DNA of 64,000 nucleotides from Anaerolineae bacterium (GTDB lineage: Bacteria; Chloroflexota; Anaerolineae; Anaerolineales; Villigracilaceae), in NCBI GenBank assembly GCA_022013685.1, contig JAKLPV010000007.1, positions 17,356-81,355 on the forward strand. The letters run 5' to 3'. Below the pieces are notes generated by a model. The model saw nothing but the letters and a program-made list of their open reading frames with translations. It made no database searches and was not told the DNA's origin. Of the stretch, positions 31,915-40,853 are shown piece by piece (positions within the stretch are counted from its first letter, which is position 1; every line of letters begins with the position of its first letter). The position numbers and the translations under genes are program-made.

Positions 31915-33360
31915 ATGAGTGTCAATTTACTGGCAATCCTGCCTGAAGTCTTGATGCTGGTGCTCGGCATCCTCATCCTTGTGCTTGATCCTTTGTGGAA
32001 GGATGAGAAGCGCCGCCTGAACCTCGGTTGGCTGACCGCAGGCGGCTTGTTTGCCGTCCTGGCGATCAGCGTTTTTCTTGGTCGCCCTGGCGCGGAGGGC
32101 GTTTTGGCCTGGGGCGGTATGATCCGCTTTGACATGCTGGCCTACGCCTTCAAGCTGTTCTTCATCTTTGCCGCCGCCATCTCTGCCCTGTTTATGATGG
32201 ATGTGGAAGGCGTCTCCCGCCGGGCCGAAGCCTTTGTGCTCTTGCTGGCATCGACGATTGGTATGAGCCTGATGGCCTCTGCCTCGGACCTGGTCATGCT
32301 TTACCTGGCGATTGAGACCACCTCCATTCCGCTCTATGTTTTGGCCGGGTTCCTGCTCGATGACAAAAAATCCGTCGAAGCCGGTTTCAAGTACCTGCTC
32401 TTTGGCGCGATGACTTCTGCCATCCTGCTTTATGGCCTGACCCTGGTTTACGGTTTCGGTGGCGCGACCTCCTTCGATGAGCTTGGCAAGCAATTCGCCT
32501 CGCCGACACCCTTCTCGATTGGTGTTCTGCTCCTCTTGGTGGTTGGCCTGGGCTTCAAGCTCTCCCTGGCTCCTTTCCACTTTTGGGCACCCGATACCTA
32601 CGAAGGCGCGCCGACCCCGGTGGCCGGTTTCCTTTCGACGGCCTCCAAGGCCGCTGGTTTTGCCGTCCTGGCCCGCCTGTTCCTGACGACTTTTGGCTCT
32701 ACTGCTGAGCAATGGCAGATGATCCTAGCGATTTTGGCTGCCGTAACCATGATCCTTGGTAACCTGGTGGCCCTGGCCCAAAAGAACCTCAAACGCCTGC
32801 TGGCTTACTCATCGATTGCCCATGCAGGTTATGCCCTGCTGGGCGTGATCGCCGCTTCGTCATTGGGCGTTGCTTCGGCAGTTTACTACCTGTTGGCTTA
32901 CATCCTGACCAACCTGGCCGCCTTTGGCATTGTTGCCATCGTTGGGCGCACGATTGGTTCGGATGATGTTCGCGCCTATGATGGCCTCAGTCGCCGCTCG
33001 CCCTACCTGGCCCTGGCCATGCTGGTGGCTTTCCTGTCGCTTTCGGGCATGCCGCCTTTCGGTGGTTTTGTCGGAAAATTCCTGGTCTTCTTTGCCGCCA
33101 TCCAGGCCGGTTGGACATGGCTGGTTGTGATTGGTATCGTCACTTCCATCGTGGGTGTTTACTACTACCTGACGGTCATGAAATACGTTTACCTGTATCG
33201 CATGGAAGGTGAGGATGAAGAATCACACCCTATTGCGATTTCGCGCCCGCACCTAGTTGCGATCGGCGTGCTAACGCTGGGCATCATCCTGGTCGGGACG
33301 ATTCTCATTCCTTGGTTTGGTCTCTCCACCGACGCCGCGGCCATCCTGTTTGTCAAGTAA
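31915..33360 (+). CDS. nuoN: NADH-quinone oxidoreductase subunit N
   Basis: SIPLYVLAGF, APFHFWAPDTYEGAPTPVAGFLSTASKAAGFA, KNLKRLLAYSSIAHAGYAL. Confidence 0.95.
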   Translation: MSVNLLAILPEVLMLVLGILILVLDPLWKDEKRRLNLGWLTAGGLFAVLAISVFLGRPGAEGVLAWGGMIRFDMLAYAFKLFFIFAAAISALFMMDVEGVSRRAEAFVLLLASTIGMSLMASASDLVMLYLAIETTSIPLYVLAGFLLDDKKSVEAGFKYLLFGAMTSAILLYGLTLVYGFGGATSFDELGKQFASPTPFSIGVLLLLVVGLGFKLSLAPFHFWAPDTYEGAPTPVAGFLSTASKAAGFAVLARLFLTTFGSTAEQWQMILAILAAVTMILGNLVALAQKNLKRLLAYSSIAHAGYALLGVIAASSLGVASAVYYLLAYILTNLAAFGIVAIVGRTIGSDDVRAYDGLSRRSPYLALAMLVAFLSLSGMPPFGGFVGKFLVFFAAIQAGWTWLVVIGIVTSIVGVYYYLTVMKYVYLYRMEGEDEESHPIAISRPHLVAIGVLTLGIILVGTILIPWFGLSTDAAAILFVK

Positions 33361-33375
33361 GGACTGATTTGCGAG

Positions 33376-33417
33376 CGCCACCCTCCGCCAAAATGGGGAG
33401 GGTGGCCTGGTTTTTAT
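33376..33417 (+). terminator. rho-independent terminator after nuoN
   Basis: GCCACCCTCCgccaaaatgGGGAGGGTGGC ctggttttta. Confidence 0.8.
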
Positions 33418-33532
33418 CCACAAAAGCCCTGAACGGAGCGCCAATACAGTCGATGAATCAGCCAAAAGCTATTCGCCCTTTTCTACTCTACTTTGTGTAC
33501 TTCTGTACTGGACTTCATAAAAGTCCTTGTGA

Positions 33533-33538
33533 TATAAT
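33533..33538 (+). promoter_or_regulatory. -10 element (TATAAT) of atp operon
   Basis: TATAAT 9 nt before ATG 33548. Confidence 0.5.
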
Positions 33539-33547
33539 CCGCAACGC

Positions 33548-33838
33548 ATGAGCCAGCCAACCAATCAGAACAATAACGCCTTTAATATGACCCTGGCCAC
33601 GGTCGTCGGCCAGGTCGGTTGCCTGACACCCATCATCCTTATCGGTGCGCTGTTTGCGGGGTTGTGGTTGGATAAGGTTCTTGAAACCAGGCCTTTATTT
33701 ACAATTATTTTTATTGTTGTCAGTGCTCCGGTTGCGGTGCTTGTGCTGGTTTTTATTGTGCGCAAGGCTACCAACCGCTTGAAACCTGTCTCTACGAACG
33801 AAGCCAAATCTCTTGAGGAGGAAGTAAATCGTGAGTGA
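33548..33838 (+). CDS. AtpZ/AtpI-like F0F1 ATPase accessory subunit
   Basis: Two-TM small protein at head of atp operon: TPIILIGALFAGLWLDKVLETRPLFTIIFIVVSAPVAVLVL. Confidence 0.75.
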   Translation: MSQPTNQNNNAFNMTLATVVGQVGCLTPIILIGALFAGLWLDKVLETRPLFTIIFIVVSAPVAVLVLVFIVRKATNRLKPVSTNEAKSLEEEVNRE

Positions 33839-34826
33839 AAAACCCAAGAAACGAGTGTGGGCGCGCTGGGTCGTGCTTGCGGCCATTATTCTGGGCTTAT
33901 TCTTGTTTACCGGTTTCTTTGGAATCGGTCTCGGGATCAAGCCCATTATGCCGCATGTCTACCTGCCCGGCGAAAAATTGAGTGAGACCCCGTTGTTTGG
34001 CGGCTTCTACATTACCAACACTTTTGTGGGCCTTATTCTGGCCGACATCGTTGTAATTTTGCTTGCCATTGGTGTTTCCCGTGGGGTTAAAAATGGCAAA
34101 ATGGTGCTGACCGGCATCTCTGGCGCTGTCGAAGCCCTGATGGAAATGCTTTATGGCATTACCGAAGGCACAGCCGGAAAATGGGCCAAGCAGATTTTTC
34201 CCTGGTTTGCCACGATCACCCTGTTGGTGCTGGCTGCCAACTGGTCTGGCTTGATCCCCGGCAACGAAACCATTGGACTGGTACACCACTATGACGGCCA
34301 CGGATACGACCTCAAACAGGTTGGGCCGTTTACCACCATCTGGGACGAATCTACGGCTGGCGATGAACATCATGGCGACTACGCCATTATCCCATTCCTG
34401 CGTCCCGTTTCGACCGACTTGAACTTCACCTTTGCCCTGGCTGTGGTGGCGGTGGTGATGATCCAGTACTTCGGTTTTAAAGCGCAAGGCGTGAATTATC
34501 TGACCAAGTTCTGGAACACCAAGACCCTGTTCAGCAAGCCGATTTTTGGCGTGATCGACTTCGGCGTCGGCTTGCTCGAACTGGTTTCCGAATTTTCGAA
34601 AGTGCTCTCGTTTGCCTTCCGTCTTTTCGGTAACATGTTCGCAGGCGCAGTACTGTTGTTTGTTATTGGTTCTCTGGTGCCGGTTTTTGCCCAGTCCATG
34701 TTCTATTTGTTGGAATTCTTTGTCGGTCTCATCCAGGCGATCGTGTTCGGTATGTTGACCATGGTATTCATGGCACAGGCCACGCAGGGTCACGGCGACG
34801 AACACCACGAAGAAGCGCACGCGTAA
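33831..34826 (+). CDS. atpB: F0F1 ATP synthase subunit a
   Basis: ELVSEFSKVLSFAFRLFGNMFAGAVLL; LVGLIQAIVFGMLTMVF-like C-terminus. Confidence 0.94.
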   Translation: MSEKPKKRVWARWVVLAAIILGLFLFTGFFGIGLGIKPIMPHVYLPGEKLSETPLFGGFYITNTFVGLILADIVVILLAIGVSRGVKNGKMVLTGISGAVEALMEMLYGITEGTAGKWAKQIFPWFATITLLVLAANWSGLIPGNETIGLVHHYDGHGYDLKQVGPFTTIWDESTAGDEHHGDYAIIPFLRPVSTDLNFTFALAVVAVVMIQYFGFKAQGVNYLTKFWNTKTLFSKPIFGVIDFGVGLLELVSEFSKVLSFAFRLFGNMFAGAVLLFVIGSLVPVFAQSMFYLLEFFVGLIQAIVFGMLTMVFMAQATQGHGDEHHEEAHA

Positions 34827-34928
34827 TTTTCGGGCGAGGTTTGCCCGGGTAAACACTATCTCACTGTGGCGCGATTTGTTCTAGCAAATCGTCCCGCCCG
34901 GAAACGACTAAACGGAGGATTATCTACT

Positions 34929-35156
34929 ATGGAAGCTGAAGCCGCAAAATTGATTGGCGCCGGTCTGGCGATGATTGGCGCGATTGGCGCGGGTGCTGGT
35001 ATCGGAATTGTAACTGGCGGCGCTGTGCAGGCCATGGGCCGCAATCCCGATGCCACCGGCACCATCCAGACCAACATGATTTTGGGAATTGCCTTTGCTG
35101 AAGCCGTTGCCATCTATTGCCTGGTGGTGGCGCTCCTGATTTTGTTCGTATTCTAA
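34929..35156 (+). CDS. atpE: F0F1 ATP synthase subunit c
   Basis: GLAMIGAIGAGAGIGIVTGGAVQAMGRNPDATGTIQTNMILGIAFAEAVAIYCLVVALLILF. Confidence 0.96.
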   Translation: MEAEAAKLIGAGLAMIGAIGAGAGIGIVTGGAVQAMGRNPDATGTIQTNMILGIAFAEAVAIYCLVVALLILFVF

Positions 35157-35171
35157 AACTAGGAGGTTGCT

Positions 35172-35906
35172 TTGGATGCATTAGGTCTTAATTTACCCTT
35201 TTTCCTGGTTCAGGTTGTCAACCTGATCATTGTCTATGTGGTGGTCGCCAAGTGGATTGTTGGCCCGATTTCCGGCCTGCTTGAAAAACGCCGCGCTACG
35301 ATCTCCCAGGGTCTTGAAGATGCCCGTGAAGCTGCCGATGCCCGCGCCAACGCCGAAAAAGAAGCTGAAAAGATCCTGGCCGAAGCCCAGGCCAAGGCCG
35401 CCAGTTTGGTGCGTGAAGCAACCGAACGCGCCGAAGTTGCTGGCCGCGATGTGAAAGCTGTCGCCGAAGCTGAAGCTGACAAGGCCCGCGAAAAGGCCCT
35501 GGTTGAAGTTGAAGAAGAGCGCAACCGTATCCTGGGTGACTTACGTGGACAGGTTGCCGCCCTTTCGATTGCCGCCACTCAAAAATTGGTTGGCGAAACC
35601 CTTGATGAGAAACGTCAACACACGCTGATCGACGAATTCTTCTCGGGTGTCAAATCTGGCAAGGTGCTTGTCATGGAAGGCGCAAGTGTCGCCGGGCAGT
35701 CTGCTGAAATCACCAGCGCCCTGCCGCTGACGCCCGCCGAGCAGGAAGTGGTCAAGAAAGATGTGCTTGCCAAGTCTGGCGCGGCAGCGGTCACTTTCCG
35801 CGTTGACACGTCCATCCTGGGCGGTCTGGTCATTCGCGTTGGCGACAAAGTGCTGGATGGTTCGGTTGCGGGCAAGCTCGAAGGCCTGCGCGCCAACCTG
35901 CGCTAA
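35172..35906 (+). CDS. atpF: F0F1 ATP synthase subunit b fused to C-terminal part of delta subunit
   Basis: N-term b subunit (FFLVQVVNLIIVYVVVAKWIVGPI, coiled coil) then ITSALPLTPAEQEVVKKDVL...TFRVDTSILGGLVIRVGDKVLDGSVAGKLEGLRANL (delta/OSCP C-term); TTG start. Confidence 0.9.
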   Translation: MDALGLNLPFFLVQVVNLIIVYVVVAKWIVGPISGLLEKRRATISQGLEDAREAADARANAEKEAEKILAEAQAKAASLVREATERAEVAGRDVKAVAEAEADKAREKALVEVEEERNRILGDLRGQVAALSIAATQKLVGETLDEKRQHTLIDEFFSGVKSGKVLVMEGASVAGQSAEITSALPLTPAEQEVVKKDVLAKSGAAAVTFRVDTSILGGLVIRVGDKVLDGSVAGKLEGLRANLR

Positions 35907-35927
35907 ATTTCTATCGAAACGAACTCT

Positions 35928-35963
35928 AACAGGTCGGGAAACTCTCCCGGCCTGTTTTTTTTG
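35928..35963 (+). terminator. rho-independent terminator
   Basis: AACAGGTCGGGAaactcTCCCGGCCTGTTTTTTTT. Confidence 0.9.
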
Positions 35964-35995
35964 TTGAGTAGATGCTGAAATTATAGCGGGAACAT

Positions 35996-36048
35996 GCCCC
36001 TCCCCTAAATTCCCGGTTTTGGAATTTGGGGGAAGCCGGGAGGGGGCT
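35996..36048. repeat. copy of CCCC(T/A)AAATTCCCGGTTTTGGAATTTGGGG-type palindrome with GCCGGGAGGGGG tail
   Basis: Matches 9572-9620 in arms, loop and tail. Confidence 0.8.
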
Positions 36049-36067
36049 TTTATGGTAAAACATCCCC

Positions 36068-37657
36068 ATGACCACACAAAAACTTCTCTCAGACCTGTTT
36101 GCTGAATTTCCTTTGGCTTATTCCGGCGATTTTGGCGGCGACCCACCTGTCGGCGGGGTGGTGATCGATTCGCGCAAAATTCGGCCGGGGGACCTGTTCA
36201 TCGCCATGCCGGGTGGCAGCGCGGATGGGCACAAGTTCATCCCGGCGGCCATCGCACAGGGCGCAGCGGCGATCGTCGGACAGGAGCAAATCGACGGGTT
36301 GGCTGTGCCCTACATCCGCGTGGAAAATGCCCGCCGGGCGGTGACTTATCTCGCGTCGGCCTTTCGCGATTATCCCGGCAAAAAGCTGACCGTGATCGGC
36401 GTGACCGGCACGGACGGCAAAACCACCACCAGCAACCTGCTTTATCACATCCTGATTGCCGCCGGGATCAAGGCCGGGATCATTTCGACGGTCAATGCGG
36501 TCATTGGCGGCGAGGAGCTGGATACCGGCTTTCATGTCACCACCCCAGACGCCCCGGACGTGCAGTTGTATCTCGCCAAAATGGTCGCCGCCGGGCTGAC
36601 GCATGTTGTGCTCGAGACGACCTCTCACGGCCTGTCCCAGTTCCGGGCGGACGCTTCACAGTATGACATTGCAGTTGTGACCAACATCACGCATGAACAC
36701 CTCGACGAGCATGGTTCGTATGAGAATTACCGCGCCGCTAAGGGCCGCCTGTTCGAACTGCTGGCTGAAACGCTTGAGAAAGTGCAGGGCAACCCGCGTT
36801 TGGCTGTTCTCAACCGCGATGATATTTCTTATCCATTCCTGGATGCGCTCGTCCAATCGAATGCCAGAACTCGGCAACCCGGCATAGAGCGGGTTTGCTA
36901 TGGCCTAAGCTCCGATGCCGATATTTATGCCGGGAACATACGTTACGAGCCTTCAGGGCTGGTTTTTGACATCTGTGGGCGTGATTTTGAAGTGCGCGCC
37001 GCCCGTTCGAACCTGGTCGGGGCTTATAACGTCTCGAACTGTCTGGCGGCTTTTTCGGCGGCGGTGGTGGGCCTGGGCATCGACCCGCAAGTTGCTGCCC
37101 GGGGAATTGCGGCCCTGCCTGGCATCCCTGGTCGCATGGAACGTATCGACCTGGGCCAAAACTTTAGCGCCATCGTCGATTTTGCCCACACCCCCAACGC
37201 TCTGAAAGTGACCCTCGAAACCGCCCGCCAGATGACCTCTGGCAGGGTGATTGCGGTTTTTGGCTCGGCGGGCCTGCGCGACCGCGAAAAACGGCGCATG
37301 ATGGCCGAAACCGCCGCCCAACTGGCAGACATCTCGGTGCTAACGGCGGAAGACCCGCGCACCGAATCCCTTGATGGGATTCTGGACGAGATGGCGACGG
37401 GCGCCAAAAGTCAGGGTGGGCGCGAGGGAAAGAGCTTTTACTGCGTCCCTGACCGCGGCGAAGCCATCCGCTTTGCCCTGCGACTGGCTCGCCCCGGCGA
37501 CTTGCTGGTTTCCTGCGGCAAAGGCCATGAGCAATCGATGTGCTTTGGTACAACCGAATACTTGTGGGATGACCGCACTGCTATGCGCGCCGCGCTGGCT
37601 GAATTTCTGGGGGTCGAAGGGCCGCAGATGCCCTATTTGCCAACCCAGGGAAAGTGA
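36068..37657 (+). CDS. murE: UDP-N-acetylmuramyl-tripeptide synthetase (MurE-like)
   Basis: VIGVTGTDGKTTTSNLLYHIL, TTSHGLSQFRADASQYDIAVVTNITHEHLDEHGSYENYRAAK, IVDFAHTPNAL. Confidence 0.9.
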   Translation: MTTQKLLSDLFAEFPLAYSGDFGGDPPVGGVVIDSRKIRPGDLFIAMPGGSADGHKFIPAAIAQGAAAIVGQEQIDGLAVPYIRVENARRAVTYLASAFRDYPGKKLTVIGVTGTDGKTTTSNLLYHILIAAGIKAGIISTVNAVIGGEELDTGFHVTTPDAPDVQLYLAKMVAAGLTHVVLETTSHGLSQFRADASQYDIAVVTNITHEHLDEHGSYENYRAAKGRLFELLAETLEKVQGNPRLAVLNRDDISYPFLDALVQSNARTRQPGIERVCYGLSSDADIYAGNIRYEPSGLVFDICGRDFEVRAARSNLVGAYNVSNCLAAFSAAVVGLGIDPQVAARGIAALPGIPGRMERIDLGQNFSAIVDFAHTPNALKVTLETARQMTSGRVIAVFGSAGLRDREKRRMMAETAAQLADISVLTAEDPRTESLDGILDEMATGAKSQGGREGKSFYCVPDRGEAIRFALRLARPGDLLVSCGKGHEQSMCFGTTEYLWDDRTAMRAALAEFLGVEGPQMPYLPTQGK

Positions 37658-37674
37658 TTTCCTTTGTATCGTCC

Positions 37675-37712
37675 AAAAAGCCTTGCAGTTTTCGCTGCAA
37701 GGCTTTTTGCAT
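37675..37712. terminator. bidirectional terminator
   Basis: AAAAAGCCTTGCAGttttcgCTGCAAGGCTTTTT. Confidence 0.9.
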
Positions 37713-37713
37713 C

Positions 37714-38205
37714 TTATTCGATTGTAAATCGCGTTGGGTCATCCATGAAATTTGTCCAGGTCAGCACTTTTTTGGGCGTAAACACGAACAACCCGCCCTC
37801 GTTCCACTGATCGGGCTGCGGGCTGTAGCCGAACGGGGTGTACTTGGCGCAGTAAGCGCCAGCGATTTTGGTGGCCAGTTCTTCGGATGGCTTTCCCGCT
37901 TCTTTGGCTGTCCCGTCTATGATCAGAGCCTGGTCGCCGCTTTCGAGGTGCAGGGCCACGCGCGGATTTTGGGCAATATTCCGGGCATGCCGGGTTTCAG
38001 GGCTGCCATCGTAGTAGATTTTGTCATCTACGTAGACCGCCCAACGCGGGACAACATGCGGCCGTCCATCGGAGTGGACCGAGCACAGCCAGTAGTTTTT
38101 GGCTTCGGCCAGGCGTTGTTCGACCATTTCCCACGGAACGGTTTTGGTCGGGTTTTCAACATATCCGGGCGGGAATTGTGGACGTGAGATTTTGGGAGTT
38201 GACAT
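37714..38205 (-). CDS. pyridoxamine 5'-phosphate oxidase-family (split-barrel flavin/F420) protein
   Basis: YWLCSVHSDGRPHVVPRWAVYVDDKIYYDGSPETRHARNIAQNPRVALHLESGD. Confidence 0.85.
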   Translation of the reverse strand: MSTPKISRPQFPPGYVENPTKTVPWEMVEQRLAEAKNYWLCSVHSDGRPHVVPRWAVYVDDKIYYDGSPETRHARNIAQNPRVALHLESGDQALIIDGTAKEAGKPSEELATKIAGAYCAKYTPFGYSPQPDQWNEGGLFVFTPKKVLTWTNFMDDPTRFTIE

Positions 38206-38229
38206 ACTTTCTCCTCCGAATTTTTTAGC

Positions 38230-39717
38230 TTAATTGGTAAGCTGTAAAAGCAATGCTAAACTATCCAGAATATATAGACCTATAAGCACTATATTACTGA
38301 TAATGAAGATATAGAATATCCAAGGAAATCGCCGAGTTTGTTGGTATAAGATTTGGGCACCCGCCAAGTAGAAAAAGAGCATGGCCGGCCAAGCTGGGTA
38401 GATAAAAATGGCCTTGATAACCGTATAAATACGATATTGGAGAGCGTATAGGATTTGGAATCCGAGATAGCCGAGTGTTAGTGCAAAAAATAACCCGGCT
38501 CCATTGAAAGCATTCAGGTTGAGGCGAAAGGCAGAGAATAATGATGGTGGGGTAGGTTGTAAATCTCTTTTGTTGTCTGGCTGAGGCTTAAAGAGCAAGA
38601 ACTTAAATAAAATTAAAAATTCACTGCTTAGCCCGATTATAAATGCCAGGCTAGGGAGTAGGGCAAACAAATAAATTAATCGGCCAAGTTGTTGAATGAT
38701 TGTGGATGTTGTTATCCAGGATTGCGGCCACTGATTGTATTGGATGAAATGTGTTCGTCCGTACAGGACTGCCCAGAAAGATGTGCGGTGGATGGGATAA
38801 TTTTTGTTACTACGATTGATTTGGGGATCCCGAATGAGCTCGATAATTCGAAAAGTAAAGAATCCATCCTGAATTGACAGGATACCAGGTCGGTGTGTCT
38901 CGGTTTTTTCAAAGATATGTGGCAGGGGCTGTTTGGGAATGTTGATGGTCAGGGTGATCGGCGTTCCGAATGTTTGATAATTTACGATGTATTGACTAAG
39001 GGGGTTGAATATCACCAAGCAAGAAGTAGCCAGTAAAAACAAAAGACTTCGCCGGTAGAAAATTGCTGATTGATGGGAAAAAGCTTTGACTAAGAACGCA
39101 ATCAGGATGGCCGCTGCTGTGACGATGGCATTGGTTTTTGCTAGAATTGCCAACACTGTAAATAAAATTACCAAAATAAAATCAAGCTTATTTTGTCGCG
39201 ATGTTGCGAGTTTCGTTGTAGATGTAACCAGGCGAAAAGCATAATAAATAGCGATAAATGAAAAGCTGATGGCGAAAGTGTCGTTCGTGGCTTGTACATT
39301 AATCCCCACCAGTCCTGGATTAAGTGTAATCAGGCCAAAGGCCAACAACTTATTTATATGCTCAAACGGCAGAAGCTGGATAAGAAAATATGCATATCCC
39401 AGCATTACAATTCCCAGCAAACTGTTCAGAAGTTGGGCAATGATGATTTGGGTGTCAGGATTGTTGATTGAAAAAAAATGCAGAAAAACGGCCGTTGTAA
39501 AATAGTAAAGCTTGGGTTGAAAACATTCCCAACAATTATCGTCGGTTTGGATGGGTAGATCGTTATGGGTCAGAATCCATTGAACGACTTCCATATGTGG
39601 ATCATTGGCTTCGCGATTGACAAATGCCAGACTGATGCGTGAAATGACCCCTATTAGAAAAATTGCAATATAGATAGCTCTTTCCCATTGTTTGGCTGAG
39701 ATGTTAAGTGTTTTCAT
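38230..39717 (-). CDS. multi-TM glycosyltransferase-like (PMT/ArnT-type) membrane protein
   Basis: Many hydrophobic segments, N-terminal REANDPHMEVVQWI acidic motif; AT-richer than neighbours. Confidence 0.6.
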   Translation of the reverse strand: MKTLNISAKQWERAIYIAIFLIGVISRISLAFVNREANDPHMEVVQWILTHNDLPIQTDDNCWECFQPKLYYFTTAVFLHFFSINNPDTQIIIAQLLNSLLGIVMLGYAYFLIQLLPFEHINKLLAFGLITLNPGLVGINVQATNDTFAISFSFIAIYYAFRLVTSTTKLATSRQNKLDFILVILFTVLAILAKTNAIVTAAAILIAFLVKAFSHQSAIFYRRSLLFLLATSCLVIFNPLSQYIVNYQTFGTPITLTINIPKQPLPHIFEKTETHRPGILSIQDGFFTFRIIELIRDPQINRSNKNYPIHRTSFWAVLYGRTHFIQYNQWPQSWITTSTIIQQLGRLIYLFALLPSLAFIIGLSSEFLILFKFLLFKPQPDNKRDLQPTPPSLFSAFRLNLNAFNGAGLFFALTLGYLGFQILYALQYRIYTVIKAIFIYPAWPAMLFFYLAGAQILYQQTRRFPWIFYIFIISNIVLIGLYILDSLALLLQLTN

Positions 39718-39736
39718 GTGAAGGTTCTTGGTGTGA

Positions 39737-40810
39737 TTATCCTGGCGAGAATTGCTCCAGGTTGAGCTTGCCTGAGACTCTAGTTTTTTCTAGACAGGCT
39801 TCAAGCGGACGAGATTGCATAAGTGAAGGTTCAGCGTAGCATTGTTGGAAACAGGAGTTGCAGGCTACTGGGGCCTCACCATAGCGCTGGCGGGCAGCTG
39901 CCCAGGCTTCTTTCCAGGAAGCAAAATCGAGCAGGTTGATCTCGCGTCCGCCCTGTTCGTTGCCCGCTTTGGCAATCGGTCGGCAGGGGTATTCCAACTC
40001 GCCACCGGGCAGGATGCGCGGGATCAGGGTTGGGTAGCAGTCGTAAGGTTCGAGAGTGGCAAGCGTTCTTAGATAGGCCAGGCTTCCCATGATGGGTGTA
40101 CCGTCCCGTTTGAGTTGGATCAGTTTTTGAATGAAAGCCTGGTAGGTGGGCGAAACTGTCAGCTCGTAGCGCGGCCAGTTGTTAACGGATTGGGGCGAGA
40201 AAGAGATCCAGATTTTGTTTTGGACACAGAAATCGATCAGGGCATCGAGAGCGGAAAACGGGCTATCCGGTTTTTCACTTTCCAGATTTTCAGGGGTGAT
40301 GACCGCGTTTAGAATTAACTTGAAATTGTGTTTTTTCTGCTCTTTTGCTGTATCACGCACGATCTCGAGAATCGATTCGGCGTAGGTTTTTGGCATATTT
40401 AGCGCTTCCCAGGCTGCCGGGTCAAGAGTATCGAGGCTGATGACCAGCCGGTCGAGCAAGGGTAAAATTTGCGGGTGGGAAGGCAGCAGAGTCCCGTTGC
40501 TGATGACGGTCAGGGAGCGGAAGCGGAGTTCCCGTTTGGCAAATCCCATTAAATCCAGTAAATGCGGGGCGAGCAGTGGCTCTCCGCCGGTCAGCCAGAG
40601 AGCATCTGTGCCGCCGCGGATAACGCGCAGGATGTGCTGGGTGTGCTCAAGCGGTTGGTGTGTGCTCTGGGCCGGGTTGCGGCGTGCGCCGAAATCTTCA
40701 CAGTAGGCGCAGTTTAAGTTGCATTGGGCTGTGACGTAGTAAATTGCCATGCGCGGGTCGAGATTGCGCTGGCCGGTGGCGATTCTGGCAAGGTTGCGAA
40801 AATAGGACAT
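39737..40810 (-). CDS. radical SAM protein (SPASM-like C-terminus)
   Basis: YYVTAQCNLNCAYCEDFGAR, LWLTGGEPLLAPHL, C-terminal Cys cluster VACNSCFQQCYAEPS; upstream ORF extension rejected. Confidence 0.88.
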   Translation of the reverse strand: MSYFRNLARIATGQRNLDPRMAIYYVTAQCNLNCAYCEDFGARRNPAQSTHQPLEHTQHILRVIRGGTDALWLTGGEPLLAPHLLDLMGFAKRELRFRSLTVISNGTLLPSHPQILPLLDRLVISLDTLDPAAWEALNMPKTYAESILEIVRDTAKEQKKHNFKLILNAVITPENLESEKPDSPFSALDALIDFCVQNKIWISFSPQSVNNWPRYELTVSPTYQAFIQKLIQLKRDGTPIMGSLAYLRTLATLEPYDCYPTLIPRILPGGELEYPCRPIAKAGNEQGGREINLLDFASWKEAWAAARQRYGEAPVACNSCFQQCYAEPSLMQSRPLEACLEKTRVSGKLNLEQFSPG

Positions 40811-40812
40811 GT

Positions 40813-40850
40813 GAAAAAGCCCGGCAAGTTGTGCCGGGCGGGATTTTTCC
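40813..40850. terminator. terminator-like hairpin
   Basis: AAAAGCCCGGCAagttgTGCCGGGCgggattttt. Confidence 0.7.
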
Positions 40851-40853
40851 TGA

